This document shows, piece after piece, positions 1 through 12,379 of a DNA stretch of 64,000 bases (its first letter is position 1; each line of letters opens with the position of its first letter). A program made the translations under genes and the position numbers. This DNA is from Calamus simplicifolius (lineage: Eukaryota > Streptophyta > Magnoliopsida > Arecales > Arecaceae): NCBI GenBank assembly GCA_900491605.1, contig UESW01003901.1, positions 1,072,835-1,136,834 of the forward strand, given 5' to 3'. The notes under the pieces are model-generated. The model made no database searches. It was not told the DNA's origin and worked only from the letters and a program-made list of their open reading frames with translations.

Positions 1-3000
1 CAATGGCAACCGATATTTCATAAGCGCACGCTGGCTGCATGGAAGAAACGAGCAATCAAGTGGAAGTCATCAATTTGTTAACCAAACTCAACACTATTGG
101 TCTTCCAAATAGACTTACCTATCAATGAATGAATATTCTAGCTGCTCTCCTCTCCTTTCTGAACAAAGTGTAATAACAGGTCCAACATACCTGAATATCA
201 ATAACATGAATTGATGAAACTTCACATACTCTCTAAATTAAATCAACCAATAGCATGTCAAATAAATTCTTGCAAAAGAAACAGAATAAGGAAGCAGCGC
301 TTACTCACTAGGAATAATAATGGTTGCAATAACAGATGGCTCCCAACATGCAGTTACACGCTTCCCAGGATTTGAAGCCAGTGAAGCAGGATTTTGGACT
401 TGTACTTTGCTAAACAAACAGAGAAGCCTTGGGCCTGAAACCATTTTAATAGCATGTAAACTAACAATACAAGAGAACCATACCTTCCATCTGAATACTC
501 AAAAATATATGGTACAGTTGGTATGGTAGATATGATTCGAGCTCCATACTCCTACAAGTTAAATGTAGATAAAGATACTCAGTTTCAAAAATATTTCCAA
601 AGAAGCATTAATATATTGTGAAGACATAAAATGCATGATGTTTTTAATTTTTTCAGTGTAAGAAAATACAAAATATTATTAGAGACACAGAAAATTAAGG
701 CTAGAACCAATTAACACTTTTAGAGGAAACCAAATATCCTTTATTGATACCATATTGATGTTCCATTGGCATCTTGACAATCATTTGGTATTTGACGTGC
801 AAAGCACTAAAATCATATCAGAAACTCACCTATCCAAAAAGGGAAAGAAAACCAAGAATATGGTGACAACAAGGTGGAATAGATTGGGTTGCTTCTTTCT
901 TTAAACAACAACCATATTAGAGATTAGTTTCTGCCTATAACTGATGGGGGAATAGCATATCTTGCCCAATACTAGGTTAAATACTCAGGAGATTCTACAT
1001 AACAAAGATAGCATGTTTCTAGATATTTGTCATTTTGCAACAGCTTGGGACATCATCCAAAAAGGTTGGCCAAATTGTATTGTTTGGGTTCCTCAGCTCT
1101 ATACAAGCATCAAAGATCTTTTCAGCACACAATCAATATGGGACCAAACACATGCTGGCATAAGTCATCATACACTCTCCTCGTTTAAGCCTTAGTGTCC
1201 TTGCCAAATTAAGGGTCTAAATCTAATCAAATTTAATCACAAATACTACGATCAGCACATTGTTAATCTCGAAATGACCCATGCATTGTTCTTAGTCCAC
1301 ATGGGCGACAAACTGGATTTACTTTAATACCATTTGTAACAACCTAGGACCTTATTTAAAAAGGCTAATTGAAAAGTATTATTTAGATTCCTTAACTCTG
1401 AATAAGTATTTGGCTTCTCACACATCCATTAGTTACATGGCACACAAAGTGCTTATATTAATGCATTGCGGCATGACGAACCTTATATTAATGCATTGCA
1501 ATATGATGAACGCTATCACCACTATTTGGATTGAAATTGTCCAACAAAAACAAAAATGACATTTCTGCTATATCTCTGAGACACAGCATAACAAGAATGA
1601 TGGTAGCAGAAGATTGAATACTTGCTCAAGCCGCTGATGAAAGACATCCATGTGAAGTAATCCTAAGAAGCCACACCTGTCCAAAGCACATTGTATGCAT
1701 GTAAAAAATAAGGCTAGGTAGGTGCTGAATCTGGTATAAAATAACTCAAAATATGATCACTTTAACCCACAAAACTTGAGGAAGACAATATAGAACGTGC
1801 TAAAATTTCTCCCCAAATGCATATACCTGAATCCCATGCCAAGAGCAGTGCTAGTCTCTTTGGTAACAGATACGCTAGCATCATTGCATGTTAATCTCTC
1901 TATTGCATGGTTAAGAGCATCAAAATCAGATCCATCTGCTGGATAAAGACCAGAAAATACCATATGCTTTGCAGGCTTGAAACCTGCAACACCAAATAGT
2001 TTATAAGGCCAAAGATACAAAAGATTATTACAGAGAAAGAAATGAAGCAACAAACGGCCAAAAAATTCACTACCTATATTGACTAGCAGTTACTGGAAAG
2101 AATCCACTTATGGGAATTATTCAACAAATAAAGAAATAGAAAATGAATTCTACAAATGGATTTAGGTGGAGTAGATTAACCTGGAAGAGGTACCACAATG
2201 CTTTTGGCATGGTAAAGTGTATCACCAACACGTGCTTCTTTTGTTGTACGCATCCCACTAACAACATATCCAACTTGTCCAGTAAAAGTACTCCAGTTGG
2301 AGTAAGTTCAGGATGCATTATTCCAACATCTAAGACTTCATAATTCTTGCCAGTTGCTACTGATGCAATCTTATCCCCTTTGCGGAGAGCACCATCAACA
2401 ACAGCAACATGGCAGATTACTCCTTTATACTCATCATAGTAAGAATCTAACAAAAGCATCCGTAAAGGTAAATCACACTTCCCAGGAGGAGAGGGTATGC
2501 GCTTGATAACAGCAGGCAGGATTTGCTCAAGCCCTTGGCCAGTTTTAGCAGAAGTCAAAAGAGCATCATTGGGATCAAGATCAAACAATGATTTCAATTG
2601 AGCTTTAACACGATCAGGATCAGCAGTGGGTTGGTCAATTTTGTTTATGACAGGAATAATACTCAGGTTAGATTCAAATGCTAGATAGAAGTTAGCAACT
2701 GTCTGTGCTTGAACACCTTGGGCAGCATCAACTACTAAAAGGACACCCTGGCAAGCTGCAAGAGATCTTGATACCTCATAGCTGAAATCCACATGGCCAG
2801 GAGTGTCGATCAGATTCAGTAGAAAACTTGGTGGATTTTGCATATCAAGGCATCAGGGAAAGCAAATGTATGCTTGTGGAACATAGTTGCAGTCTGTGCT
2901 TTGACTGTAATGCCCCTCTCTCTTTCTACCTGCAAATACAAGCCACATACAAAACGGGAAAGATAACTGAAATAATGTGCCACTCAAAGTAAGTTTTAAA

Positions 3001-4386
3001 AAATGAACTAGGTAATATAATATATCACTTTCGGGTTCTTTATTTGACTTCCTTTAGCCCTTTCAGCACTTAGGCTTTTGGTATGGCTTTGTTCAGTTAC
3101 ATTATTATCAGCATAAAGTAGCTGCTGTCTTGTTTATCCTTGATGCCATGTGTCATTTTAGCACTCAATCTAAATTTAATTCAGAATGCCTAGTCCTTGA
3201 GTTACTTATTTTCCCCATCACATCATAATGGTGTTCTTTATAATTAAAGCCCATTTATATAAAAGATTACAGATACCAAGAGACCTGACATGCTTCTCTG
3301 CTCATCTCATGTGGAACTATATGTGACTTATCGTGGCTTACATAAGGCTTTCCCATTTGCAACAGTGTTAAGCCCTTATTTAATGCAAAGCTCGTTGGAT
3401 GGTTACTGAACCTTCATAGTATTACAAGGACTTGGGTATGAGAATGCAGGTGCTGTCAGTGGAAGACCTTTGTAATTTATAAGATTTGTCCTTGTGGATA
3501 CTGTGTCACTTGATACCCATTTACGAGTGTCTAGTATGGTTACTCTTGATTAAGCTGAAGGACCTGGTAGCATAGATGACAACTAAATCCCTAGCTCGTT
3601 TTCCTTCAGGCAGAACAATGGAGATGTAGTAGGATAAATCTCAATGTACATTGTTGGTTATTTTTCTATCTCAAAAGGAGTGTTTTCTGAAGGGTTTCTA
3701 ATGGAGACAATTGGCACTATCACCAAGCAATTATTTGCTCCATCAGCTTAGCAAGAATATTCAATTCCCGGCCTCCCCAATTAGAAGCATTAACCCCTTC
3801 CCGAGATGATAAATTTAAAAATCTATGTCCATTCTCTAACAAAGTTCTTAGATATCCACCCTTCTATCAGCAAAGACCATCCTTCAAGCGCATGAATGCC
3901 TTCCCTCCAAGCTCTAACCATCCCATGTAATCGCATAAGAAACATAGAAACAACCAAAAGAAGAATGAATGTTGATAATTTAAGAATCCCGAGACAAACA
4001 CTCACCATCAAATCATCCAAACTGATAAAGAAAATACAAGAAGCCAGCTTGTTAACTTTTTTTGTCCAAACCTGTAACTTGTCGAGGTACTGCGGCTGGC
4101 CGTGGCCCCTCTTGATGGTCCCCGTCATCTCCAGGAGCCGATCGGCAAGTGTTGATTTCCCGTGATCAACGTGGGCGATGATGGAGAAGTTCCGTATCCT
4201 TTCCGGCGGATATTGGCTCAAATCTACGAAAGTTTCTCTGCTGCTCTGACGAGATTGGGAGCAGAACGAGCGTTCGTCCCATCCAACAGGAAGTCCCCTA
4301 AATACAGATGCAACAGGCCTTGTGGTAGGGAGAAGAGGCCGGAACTTCGACCTAGCCGCCCTCGAGGCGCAAGCCAGAGCGCCCAT
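1..4386 (-). CDS. GUF1: GUF1/LepA (EF4)-type translational GTPase, 3' end outside window, exon 2 frameshifted
   Basis: Homolog of the LepA/EF4 GTPase, which binds ribosomes and promotes accurate elongation in mitochondria or chloroplasts. I placed exons by protein continuity and GT-AG sites: 4072-4386, 2181-2929, 1827-1983, 1622-1676, 484-551, 305-409, 119-190 and 1-34 (continuing off the left edge). Exon 1 has a basic, Ser/Arg-rich leader of about 60 residues that fits an organelle transit peptide, then the P-loop AHVDHGKS (residues 71-78). Exon 2 has VERERGITVKAQTA, the G3 motif DTPGHVDF and the G4 motif NKIDQP. Exons 3-4 give the LepA signature GFRCGFLGLLHMDVF. All exon junction phases agree. 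Exon 2 lacks one base near 2846-2849 and another near 2281-2287, so the frame as given is broken twice. The cause is either pseudogenisation or assembly error. The family identification is secure; intactness is not. Confidence 0.9.
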
Positions 4387-4839
4387 TGGAGCTTTCTCTT
4401 CTCGTTGGTTCGATGCCGTTCAACGTTATCGCACAGGTCTAACGAGGTAGAAGGCTAGGGTTTTGGTAGGGCTTCGCATCGCAGAGGGTTTCGGGAGACG
4501 GATGGAAGAACTAAGAAGGGGAGAGAGCGAAAACGAAGAGCTAGGGACTTGAGTGACGTGGTTCTCGTGTCGACTTTGTACCAGTCCCGGCAGACCCAGT
4601 GCAGGAACTGGCTCAAAACTGAAATTTATTACGCTTTCACAAGCTCTGCCCTATATATGAATGGCTTTTGCTATCATAAGAAGTCCAAAAGAATAGATTA
4701 TGAATTTAAATATAACCTCAAATGATTGCAGCTGATTTTTTTTAAAAAATTAAGATTAATTAAACTCCGTATACAAATATTGATCTAATAATTTTTTATA
4801 AAGTAAATAAATATTTTTTTAGGGCTATTATATTTAGTT
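4387..4839 (-). other. GUF1 5' flank / presumed promoter and leader
   Basis: This stretch lies upstream of the GUF1 start codon. The first 170 bases are moderately GC-rich and become AT-rich beyond about 4620. It should contain the 5' leader and core promoter, but I see no convincing TATA box or other gene, so the extent is inferred from position only. Confidence 0.35.
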
Positions 4840-5820
4840 TCTCATAGTCATTAAAGAAAAAAAATGCATGTCAAAATCTATTAATAGTTGATATTAAAAA
4901 ATAATATTTTTATTAAAAATTGATCAAGAGAAAAAAAAGGAAAGAACAAGTTAAAAATTAATAGTTTGGTGTAAAAAATAACTAAATAGATTTTTTATGA
5001 AAAACAAGAAAAGAGACAATTAAAATGAATTAATAGTTTGATATAAATAAAAAAATTGTTTGGAGAAAATAATGTTCCCCATAAGAAGAAAAGAATTGAT
5101 TAAAAAATTTATAGTTTGATGAAAAAAATAATTTTTAGTTGAAAATTTTTCATTGGAAAAGAGAAAAGAATCAACTAAAAAAATTAATTGTTTAGTCAAC
5201 TAAAAATAATAATCATTTAAAAAATAATAGTTTGATCAGCTAAGAAAAGTAGAAAAAGAATTAGTTAATAAAAATTAATAGTTTATTGCAAGAAAAAAAA
5301 AGCTTTCGATTAAAAAAAATGTTCCCATAGAAAAAAAAGGAAAAAGATTAGGCTAAAAAATTAATAATTTCATTTAAAAAGTTTTAGGTTGAAAAAAGTT
5401 TTCTATCGAAAAAAGAAAAAAACTAGTTAAAGAAAGTTAATAGTTTGATATAAAAAGTTTTTGACTTAAAAAAAAATCTTCATGAAAAAAATGGTTGGCT
5501 TAAAAAAAGTAATAGTTTGATAAAAAAAATCCTGATAGAAAAAATAATGTTCTCTATGGAAAAGGAAGGAAAAATAATCAACTAAAAAATTATTAGATTG
5601 ATGTAAAAAAATAAAACATAAAAGTTTGATCCACCAAAAAAATAGAAAAAAAAGAATGTGTTAACAAAAATTGATGGTTTTATTAGTAAAAAAGTTTTCG
5701 ACTGTAAAAGATTGATGTAAAAAAAGATTCAGAACACAAGAAAATAAATTAATAAAAAATATTAATAGTTTGATAAAAAAATTTATTAAAAAGTTTTTAT
5801 AAAAAAAAGATAAAAAATAA
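4840..5820. repeat. A-rich degenerate tandem repeat, about 75-bp spacing
   Basis: About a dozen variants of ttaatagtttgat recur at 4885, 4959, 5028, 5110, 5184, 5275, 5437, 5508 and 5763, separated by A-runs and spaced roughly 70-85 bases apart. Units differ by many substitutions and indels, as in an old tandem array. No reading frame is present. Confidence 0.6.
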
Positions 5821-5827
5821 TTAATGC

Positions 5828-6350
5828 TTTTTTTTGGTACAGGCGATGATCATACCATTCTAGCACGAGTCAAATCCAATATGTCTGAAAATAAAATTTA
5901 TGTAAGTATAATAGGACACGGGTCGCTATGCTTTCAGCTTAAAAATCGGAGTGATAGGCCACATGGGCAGTAATCCAATCTACTGTTGAGTTGGCTTTTT
6001 AATAAACATGCTGAATCTGAACTCATCCTGAAGAGTTGACCGAACGGATGTCGTGAATCAAGGGGTTGATTGGGAGATGGTCGCAAGAGTCCTATCGAAG
6101 CCATCGAATGAAGGTAAAAGTATCCTCCTCAATAAAAAAACTACAGGCACTAAGGATACGAGTGGCATAGGAGATGACAGTCCAAGCAACACAAAGTTCA
6201 ATAAGAAAACAAAAGAGTCGAGAAGGCCGAATCCCTCCGCTGCTAACATAGCTCCATCAAATCGATGAATAACAAAAGCCGAACCTGCAACTCTACCTCG
6301 AACATTCTTGTCAAATTTGATTTCTATAAGCCCCGAAGGTGGGGGCTAAA
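5828..6350 (-). mobile_element. L1-type LINE 3' remnant (RNase H domain end plus short poly-A)
   Basis: Read on the minus strand, the segment encodes a decayed RNase H-like domain of the type found at the C terminus of plant L1 ORF2. Visible pieces are a degenerate GSAFVI..FDGAMLAAEG start and, further on, a degenerate HVY-KANSTVDWIAHVAYHS end, with stops and frameshifts. Its 3' end (atcatcgcctgtac followed by A8 on the minus strand) matches the 3' end of the plus-strand LINE fragment at 57.2 kb (atcatcgtctgtac plus A-run), so both belong to one LINE family. It is 5'-truncated near 6350. The apparent ORFs at 6053-6268 are shadows of this remnant. Confidence 0.6.
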
Positions 6351-6479
6351 TAATCAATGCTTTGATCAACTAAAAGATTTATACAGACTAAAACAAATTT
6401 AATTGGCTTAAAATTTAAAAGAGTTTTGAAACCGCATTATCTTTGTTGAAATAGATTGGACAAAGATTAATTTATCAAT

Positions 6480-7562
6480 TTAGATTATGAATAACACACG
6501 TGTTATATTTTAGCGATCATGATGCAAAATTTTGTACAAGTCCCGGCAAGAGGTGCAACCCAATGAATCCTTCAGATGCTCAAAAAAAAAAATCAATAAA
6601 AATTAAAAAAAATGAGTTGAAAGAACTCATAGGGCTACTCAAAACAATTCTATTTTATTTTGAAACTTTGAGTCCCTATTTATATACTTTTAAAAAAAAT
6701 TATGGCAGTTTATAGTCTCATTACCATTCCTCCTGGAACGTTCGCGAGAGCATCGCATAACGCTCGAGCGTTCGCTCGAGCATTTGCGAATGAACGCTCG
6801 CTGCCTCATTGGCAGCGTTCCATCCTTTTTATATTTATTTTAAAATAATTTTCAACAATTCTCATAAAAGTTTTAAATTAAAAATAAAATTAAATAAAAT
6901 AAATAATAAAATTAATATAACAAAAATTTTAGGATATCTTATACTGCGTAATGGATGAGGTATCCTGTGGACTTGAACCTCACTTAGTATTGATTGTATA
7001 CACCTAAAGGAACCATGGGATTAGACCTTGAACTAGGTCCTTGACTCAGACTTCTACTAATCATACACTCAGTATGGATCAATTAAGCTTAAGCGGTCAG
7101 TGCATATTAAAGGTCTTGCGCTTAGTACCTTGATTTTTTATGAGAATTCTTTAAGGTTAGCCCAAACCTTTAGTCATGACCTAATATGATGATTCTCATA
7201 TAGGTGAATCCTCCAAGGGTATTATGACTAATACCCCACAGATAACCTACCTCGGATCCATTAAGAGAATGACTCAATATTACATAAATTTACTTTATCA
7301 CTTTATAAGAGCACTCATCATAGAGATGGGATGAGAATTTTTTTCAAAAATTGTGTTATCACACGATCACTCAATCAGCTTCATTTTTACCATATTGAAC
7401 CTTATTCATGGGATCTTCAATCACAGAGGTTGGTATCCACTGCTGGTGACCAAATAATGGGCTAAAGCCCCATCCCCTCGATGAATCTAGGACTCCACTC
7501 CTAGATAATTCCTTGGTTAATTGATTTGTCAAATTCTTCTCGAGCTTGACAAATTCCAAGAA
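6480..7562 (-). mobile_element. Copia fragment: pol C-terminus and LTR (same family as element B)
   Basis: The minus strand first shows the last residues of a Copia polyprotein (LTNQLTKELSRSGVLDSSRG, 7559 downward), then an LTR that recurs at 10509-10757, 10758-11300 and 28.9-30.4 kb. The LTR has a TATA-like tataaataggga near 6670-6690 (minus) and a GC-rich block of gctcgagcgtt repeats at 6740-6800. No gag, protease or integrase is attached, so this is a truncated 3' end. Confidence 0.7.
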
Positions 7563-10508
7563 AATACCACAATATGCAGCACCATATCATTTCCTCGCTA
7601 GCATGTGCACCAAAGCCATAAATTGGCGTCTAAGCTCAGCATGCCATACAATACATAATATACCAGAGTCAGGTTAGCATAAGATTCTTATCCTCAATAA
7701 AAGAATTAAATATAGATACATTTTGAACAGTAATGTGCTTGCTTCTAAAATGGACCATCATAGCCATAAAGAACAAGTCTTATTCAAACTATAAGGAATG
7801 ATAATTGCACAAAATGCAGATAAATAATCATTATTGATGTAATATTCAAAAGCATCATCACATGGAAAAAAAAAATAAGCTTTTCTGCAATGCATTTATG
7901 AGGTTTGGATCATGTAGTAGTAATGCCTTCTCCCAACTACATGGGTTTAGCAATTGCATCATCAAATATTGAGTAAATTAAAATTTATGTTACATGATAA
8001 AACATAACCATATGCAGAATCAAGTTAATTTTCAACACAGATGATGGGCCATATCTAATTACCAGGTCAAGACCATATATGGAAAGTAATACCAGCATTC
8101 TTACACAAAAATTGTTAAAGCACATAATTACCAACAAATCTCATTTATAAGAAAACTTGGATTAGGAAACTTAGTTTCAGGTAGAAGAAATAATTACTTG
8201 ACCACCCAAATATAAGATAAACAATAAGTTGGATATTCTAAAAGTCATGTGATTATTTAGCAAATTATAAAAATCTTTAATTAAATCTCATGGCAATAGA
8301 TTTTAAGAGACTCAAAATAGAGTATTTATATGATATGCCTTATCACAGCATCTAAGTTCATCCAATCTTTGCCATTTGGTAACATAAAAAGATTCACAAT
8401 AGTAGGTAAGCAGTAAGTATTTGTACAATGCTGTCACTTTTGTCTAGCAAAGAATAACATGAAACACTTTCTGGAGGAAACACTTATTTGAAATAGAAAA
8501 ATAATAAAATGATGTGAAAATGCATCTACATACAAGCACGCATATATCATGAGCACAAGTAATGCATGTGTGTACACACATGTAATATATATAATACATA
8601 TATACATATGTATATATAGAAATTTCTAAGTTTTATAGCTGTGTGGTAAGTGATGTATAAAGCAGGACTACATTCTACTGACAGAAGCATACATGCTACT
8701 ACCATCCCAATTTTATGCCAATAAAAATTGTTTCAGGTTCACTTACAAAATTCAAGACAAGCATTAAAAAGACACTTGCACTTTTCTCTTTTTTTCTCTT
8801 TTCATATCTTAAACCATTGTCTTAAATTTGAAAAGACAGGAAAGCTATAGAACTACTTTTCTAAACCGTATTGCATTGAAGCTGACGATGACTAAAAAGC
8901 TTCATAGCCTGGATGTCTAAATTTCAATGATACAAACATAAATACCATTGTATATACTCTATCAGATCTTGCAACAAGGGCATAGCAAGGCATCTAATTT
9001 TGGCAACAGTGAGATTGGTCTCATTTAATGAACAAGATGGCATCAGATATTTAGCGAATTGTTGTAGAAAGCAGCAATGTTATGCCTAAAGAAAAGTCAT
9101 ATGATCGAACTTAAATATCTAAACTTTGTGCAGTCATAGGAGCACAACATTCACCAAAAGAAGGATTCCAAAATTATATCTTCTGATATGGAATGGAATG
9201 AAATAAGATGTTCTTCAACCTAGAAGAGATTCCCAATGCTTTGAAGTCATTAGCAACATTTTTGACCCAAAAATCATGGTTAGAATATATACCAACTGAT
9301 GAGTTAAGAGGAGTTTATTTGTCATTTCTAGGTAAGTGGTACTAGAAATTTGGCTGCCTAGATGACTTAAAGCTTATCATTGGTATTGAACACTAGGTAT
9401 TGGATGAATAAGCACAAATTGATTTCACTAGTTTTCTATGATTCAAACTCCAGATCAGCTCAAAACCATAGAAGAGCCTATGCCACAGTTTCCAAGTCTA
9501 AAGAGACAAAGCTTCCAGATGTATTTAATAGCTTTTATGGAACAAAGCCAGACTTGTATTCAGGCATCCTAAGTTTGCTTTAAGGATATCTAAAACGAGT
9601 GCAACGTCCAACCTTGCTTGAGCGTTTCTTGATTTTTAGAATATGTCTCTAATGTACTGAGGACATGAAACATCATTGGAGATTTCACCAAGAGAATTCC
9701 AAGCTAGATAAAAACTACGTAAAAGCATGTTTCTTACAATTCATATTCTGCAAATATTAGCATGAAACAATCACTGAAATAATCACTCCTCACTATAGAA
9801 AGTCGGAGCCAATTCTTCGAGAAGAAAAAAAAAAGTTAACATCTCTGCAATTAAATAATCTAAGATAACAAAAATTCGGTGTCCATGGGAAAAAATATTC
9901 AAATTTTTCAGCAATTAATATTCAACGAAACATCTTGCAGCAATCAATACAGCAAGTAAAATGAATCAAAAATTAATATTTTCTCCAAAAAAAATACAAG
10001 TATCAACAATTCCTCGAACACCCTTGGTACTGAGAAGGTGATCAAGAGATTGATTTGAAGAGCCTTTTAAAAAAATAAAAATAAATAAAAGTCCTAGCAA
10101 TTTTTGGTGAAAAGGAAAAACTGATCCTTAGCTATTTTATGGTGTTCTACAAAGCAAACAATTATGGCTACATCATCTAACCATATCAAAATTCTGACAA
10201 TTCATGAAACAAGCCGAGAATGTGTATGGCTTAGATCGGTAATCTAACACATTCAGAAGACATATGGATTATTCTCTCAAAAGAAGGTACCAACTATTTT
10301 GTATAAGAATAAAATAGTCTGCATAGCTCAACTGAAAGGAGGGTATATCAAAGGTGGCAGAACAAAACATATTTCTCAAAGTTCTTTATTACTCATGACC
10401 TTCAAAAGAGTAGTGCTATTAATGTTCAACAAGTTTGATCTAGCGATAATCTCACTGATTTATTTATGAATTAATAAATAAATTAAGTTAAAATAGGAAT
10501 TAAGTTAG
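7563..10508. other. Gene-free AT-rich region
   Basis: About 2.9 kb of AT-rich sequence in which every reading frame is short and unlike any protein I know. I see no tRNA, repeat array or transposon end except the small TA-rich microsatellite at 8580-8622. It may be old degraded transposon or intergenic sequence. Confidence 0.5.
8580..8622. repeat. TA/CATA-rich microsatellite
   Basis: Alternating tatata and acatat tracts with an imperfect palindromic centre around atacatatgtat. It lies in gene-free sequence. Confidence 0.6.
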
Positions 10509-10757
10509 ATTAGACCGTGACTAAAGGTTTGGGCTAACCTTAAGAAATTCTCATGAAAAATCAAGGTACTAAGCGCAAGGCTTTTAATATGCGCTGACCG
10601 CTTAACCCAATTGATTCATACTATGTGTGTGATTAGTAGAAGTTTGACTTAAGGACCTAGTTAAAGGTTTAATCCACTATGGTTCCTTCAGATATATACA
10701 ATCAACACTAAGTGAGGTTCAAGTCCACAGGACATCTCACCTATTGCACAGTATAAG
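10509..10757 (+). mobile_element. LTR fragment of Copia family B, plus orientation (left arm of palindrome)
   Basis: About 250 bases running from gaccgtgactaaaggtttggg to gcacagtataag are the reverse complement of the neighbouring segment 10758-11005. They match the LTR at 29.05-29.29 kb in the same orientation. The two inverted LTR pieces meet at 10757/10758 with almost no spacer. Confidence 0.75.
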
Positions 10758-11564
10758 GTGTCCTGTGGACTTGAACCTCACTTAGTGTTGATTGTATACA
10801 TATGAAGGAACCATAGTGGATTAAACCTTGAACTAGGTCCTTGACTCAGACTTCTACTAATCGCACACACAGTATGAATCAATTGGGTTTAAGCGGTCAG
10901 CACATATTAAAGGCCTTGCGCTTAGTACCTTGATTTTTCATGAGAATTTCTTAAGGTTAGCCCAAACCTTTAGTCACGGCCTAATATGATAATTCTCATA
11001 TAAATGAATCCTCAAAGGGTATTTGTGACTAAAACCTGTAGATAACCTATCTCGAATCCATTAATAGTATTACTTAACCTTACATAAATTTTGTCACTTT
11101 ATAAGAGCACTCATCATAGGGATGGGATGAAAAATTTTTCAAAAATAAATTTATGCTCTAACATGATCACTCAATCAACTTCGTTTCTACCACATTAAAC
11201 CTCCTTTATGAATCTTTAATCATAGAGGTTGGGTATCCACTGTTGGTGACCAAATAATGGGCTTAAGCCCCATCCCTCGATGAAACTAGGACTCCACTCC
11301 TAGAAATCCTTTGGTTAATTGATATGCCAAATTCTTCTTAGATTTGATAAATTCCAAGGAGATAACATTATTTTTCTTATGTTATCTTATAGACTTATGA
11401 CGAAGCCGTATATGGCGATTCATCTTTTTATTGGTACTCTTTTGATTAGTCAGTTCGATTACGACCTTATTATTATAATGGATTTATATAGCTGGAACCG
11501 GCTTAGGTACCAAAGATAACTCTGATATTAGATTTTTTATCCACTCTACCTCATTATAGGTGGT
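10758..11564 (-). mobile_element. 3' part of Copia element B (RNase H end plus LTR), severed by the insertion at 11565
   Basis: The minus strand from 11564 encodes the last part of a Copia RNase H: EWIKNLISEL, then a degenerate HCDNKAVIELA-type segment, then NKKMNRHIRLRHKS. The polyprotein end and the LTR follow. The coding continues, across the 11-kb insertion, from the minus-strand RNase H start at 22558-22750. The GTGGT at 11560-11564 is one copy of the target duplication. This piece therefore belongs to the same element as 22558-27799. Confidence 0.8.
11560..11564. repeat. Target-site duplication GTGGT, left copy
   Basis: GTGGT immediately precedes the TGTTGAG start of the left LTR and recurs directly after the CCAACA end of the right LTR at 22553-22557. 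A 5-bp duplication is the Copia norm. Confidence 0.9.
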
Positions 11565-11944
11565 TGTTGAGAAATTTGGGAGATTGTAATTATTTAATTA
11601 CCCAACCTTATTGATTTTGATGATTTCCAAAAGCCATGAGTATTTTAAAGGAAATAATGAGTTTATTAATCAAAAACCTTGAGCTTATTCAAAATGAAAG
11701 CAATGGACTCTCAATGTTTAAATTCACTGAGTTTTGAATCAATTTGAAAAAGAAGTTTCAAGCTCTATATTAAGATTTCAAAAAGGAATTTTTACATGTT
11801 ATATTTCAATCAATGATTTCTTGAAACATGTCTTGAATTCATGCTTAATGTCATATTTATTGTATTCAAGTCAAAATATCATTTAAAATTATTCTGGGAC
11901 GAATTTCAAAGTCAATCAAGAAAATTTCTGATTTTTGATACGTT

Positions 11945-12268
11945 CCGGAGCCGACTCTAGAGTTTCAGAGTCGACTCCAGTAAGTAACAGAGATTTCTGA
12001 TTTTCTCGAGTCGACCCTTGGATTTCAAGAGTCGACCCCTGACTCTGTGCGAGCCGACTCCTGGACTGTGCGAGTCGACTCCGCTCAAACAACAGAAAGC
12101 ATGTTTTTTGAGCGCTTCTCGAGTCGACTCCCCATTTTCTTCGAGTCGACCCCCGACTGTCGGGAGCGACACTTTGGTTCTTCGCGAGTCGACCCTCTAA
12201 CGTTTAAATGTTTCTATTTTTAGTAATCGACTTCGAGCCGACTCCCACAGTGCTCGAGTCGACTCCGC
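11945..12268. promoter_or_regulatory. U3 array of GAG(C/T)CGAC(T/C)C motifs
   Basis: Eleven copies of the near-palindrome gagtcgactc or gagccgactc lie in about 320 bases upstream of the LTR TATA box. They start at 11948, 11971, 12010, 12029, 12051, 12070, 12120, 12141, 12186, 12233 and 12255 (to within a base or two). Their position in U3 suggests a promoter function, but no binding protein is known to me. Confidence 0.6.
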
Positions 12269-12371
12269 GAAATTCTGGGCGCAATTTTTCACGATGACAC
12301 GTCAGCCCAACGGTAATATTTTCAAATAACGGCTATATTTCTGTTTCTAACGGATATATTTTTGCAGAATC

Positions 12372-12379
12372 TATAAATA
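12372..12379 (+). promoter_or_regulatory. LTR TATA box
   Basis: TATAAATA followed by gaggagctc lies just downstream of the motif array. It has an exact counterpart in the 3' LTR near 21611. This is the likely core promoter for the genomic transcript. Confidence 0.75.

Noticed and set aside
6053..6268. Small plus-strand gene of 71 aa
   Set aside because: Antisense shadow of a LINE RNase H remnant.
10700..10760. tRNA-like ggttcaagtcc box
   Set aside because: The T-arm-like word is part of the Copia LTR and recurs in all its copies; no cloverleaf can be assembled.
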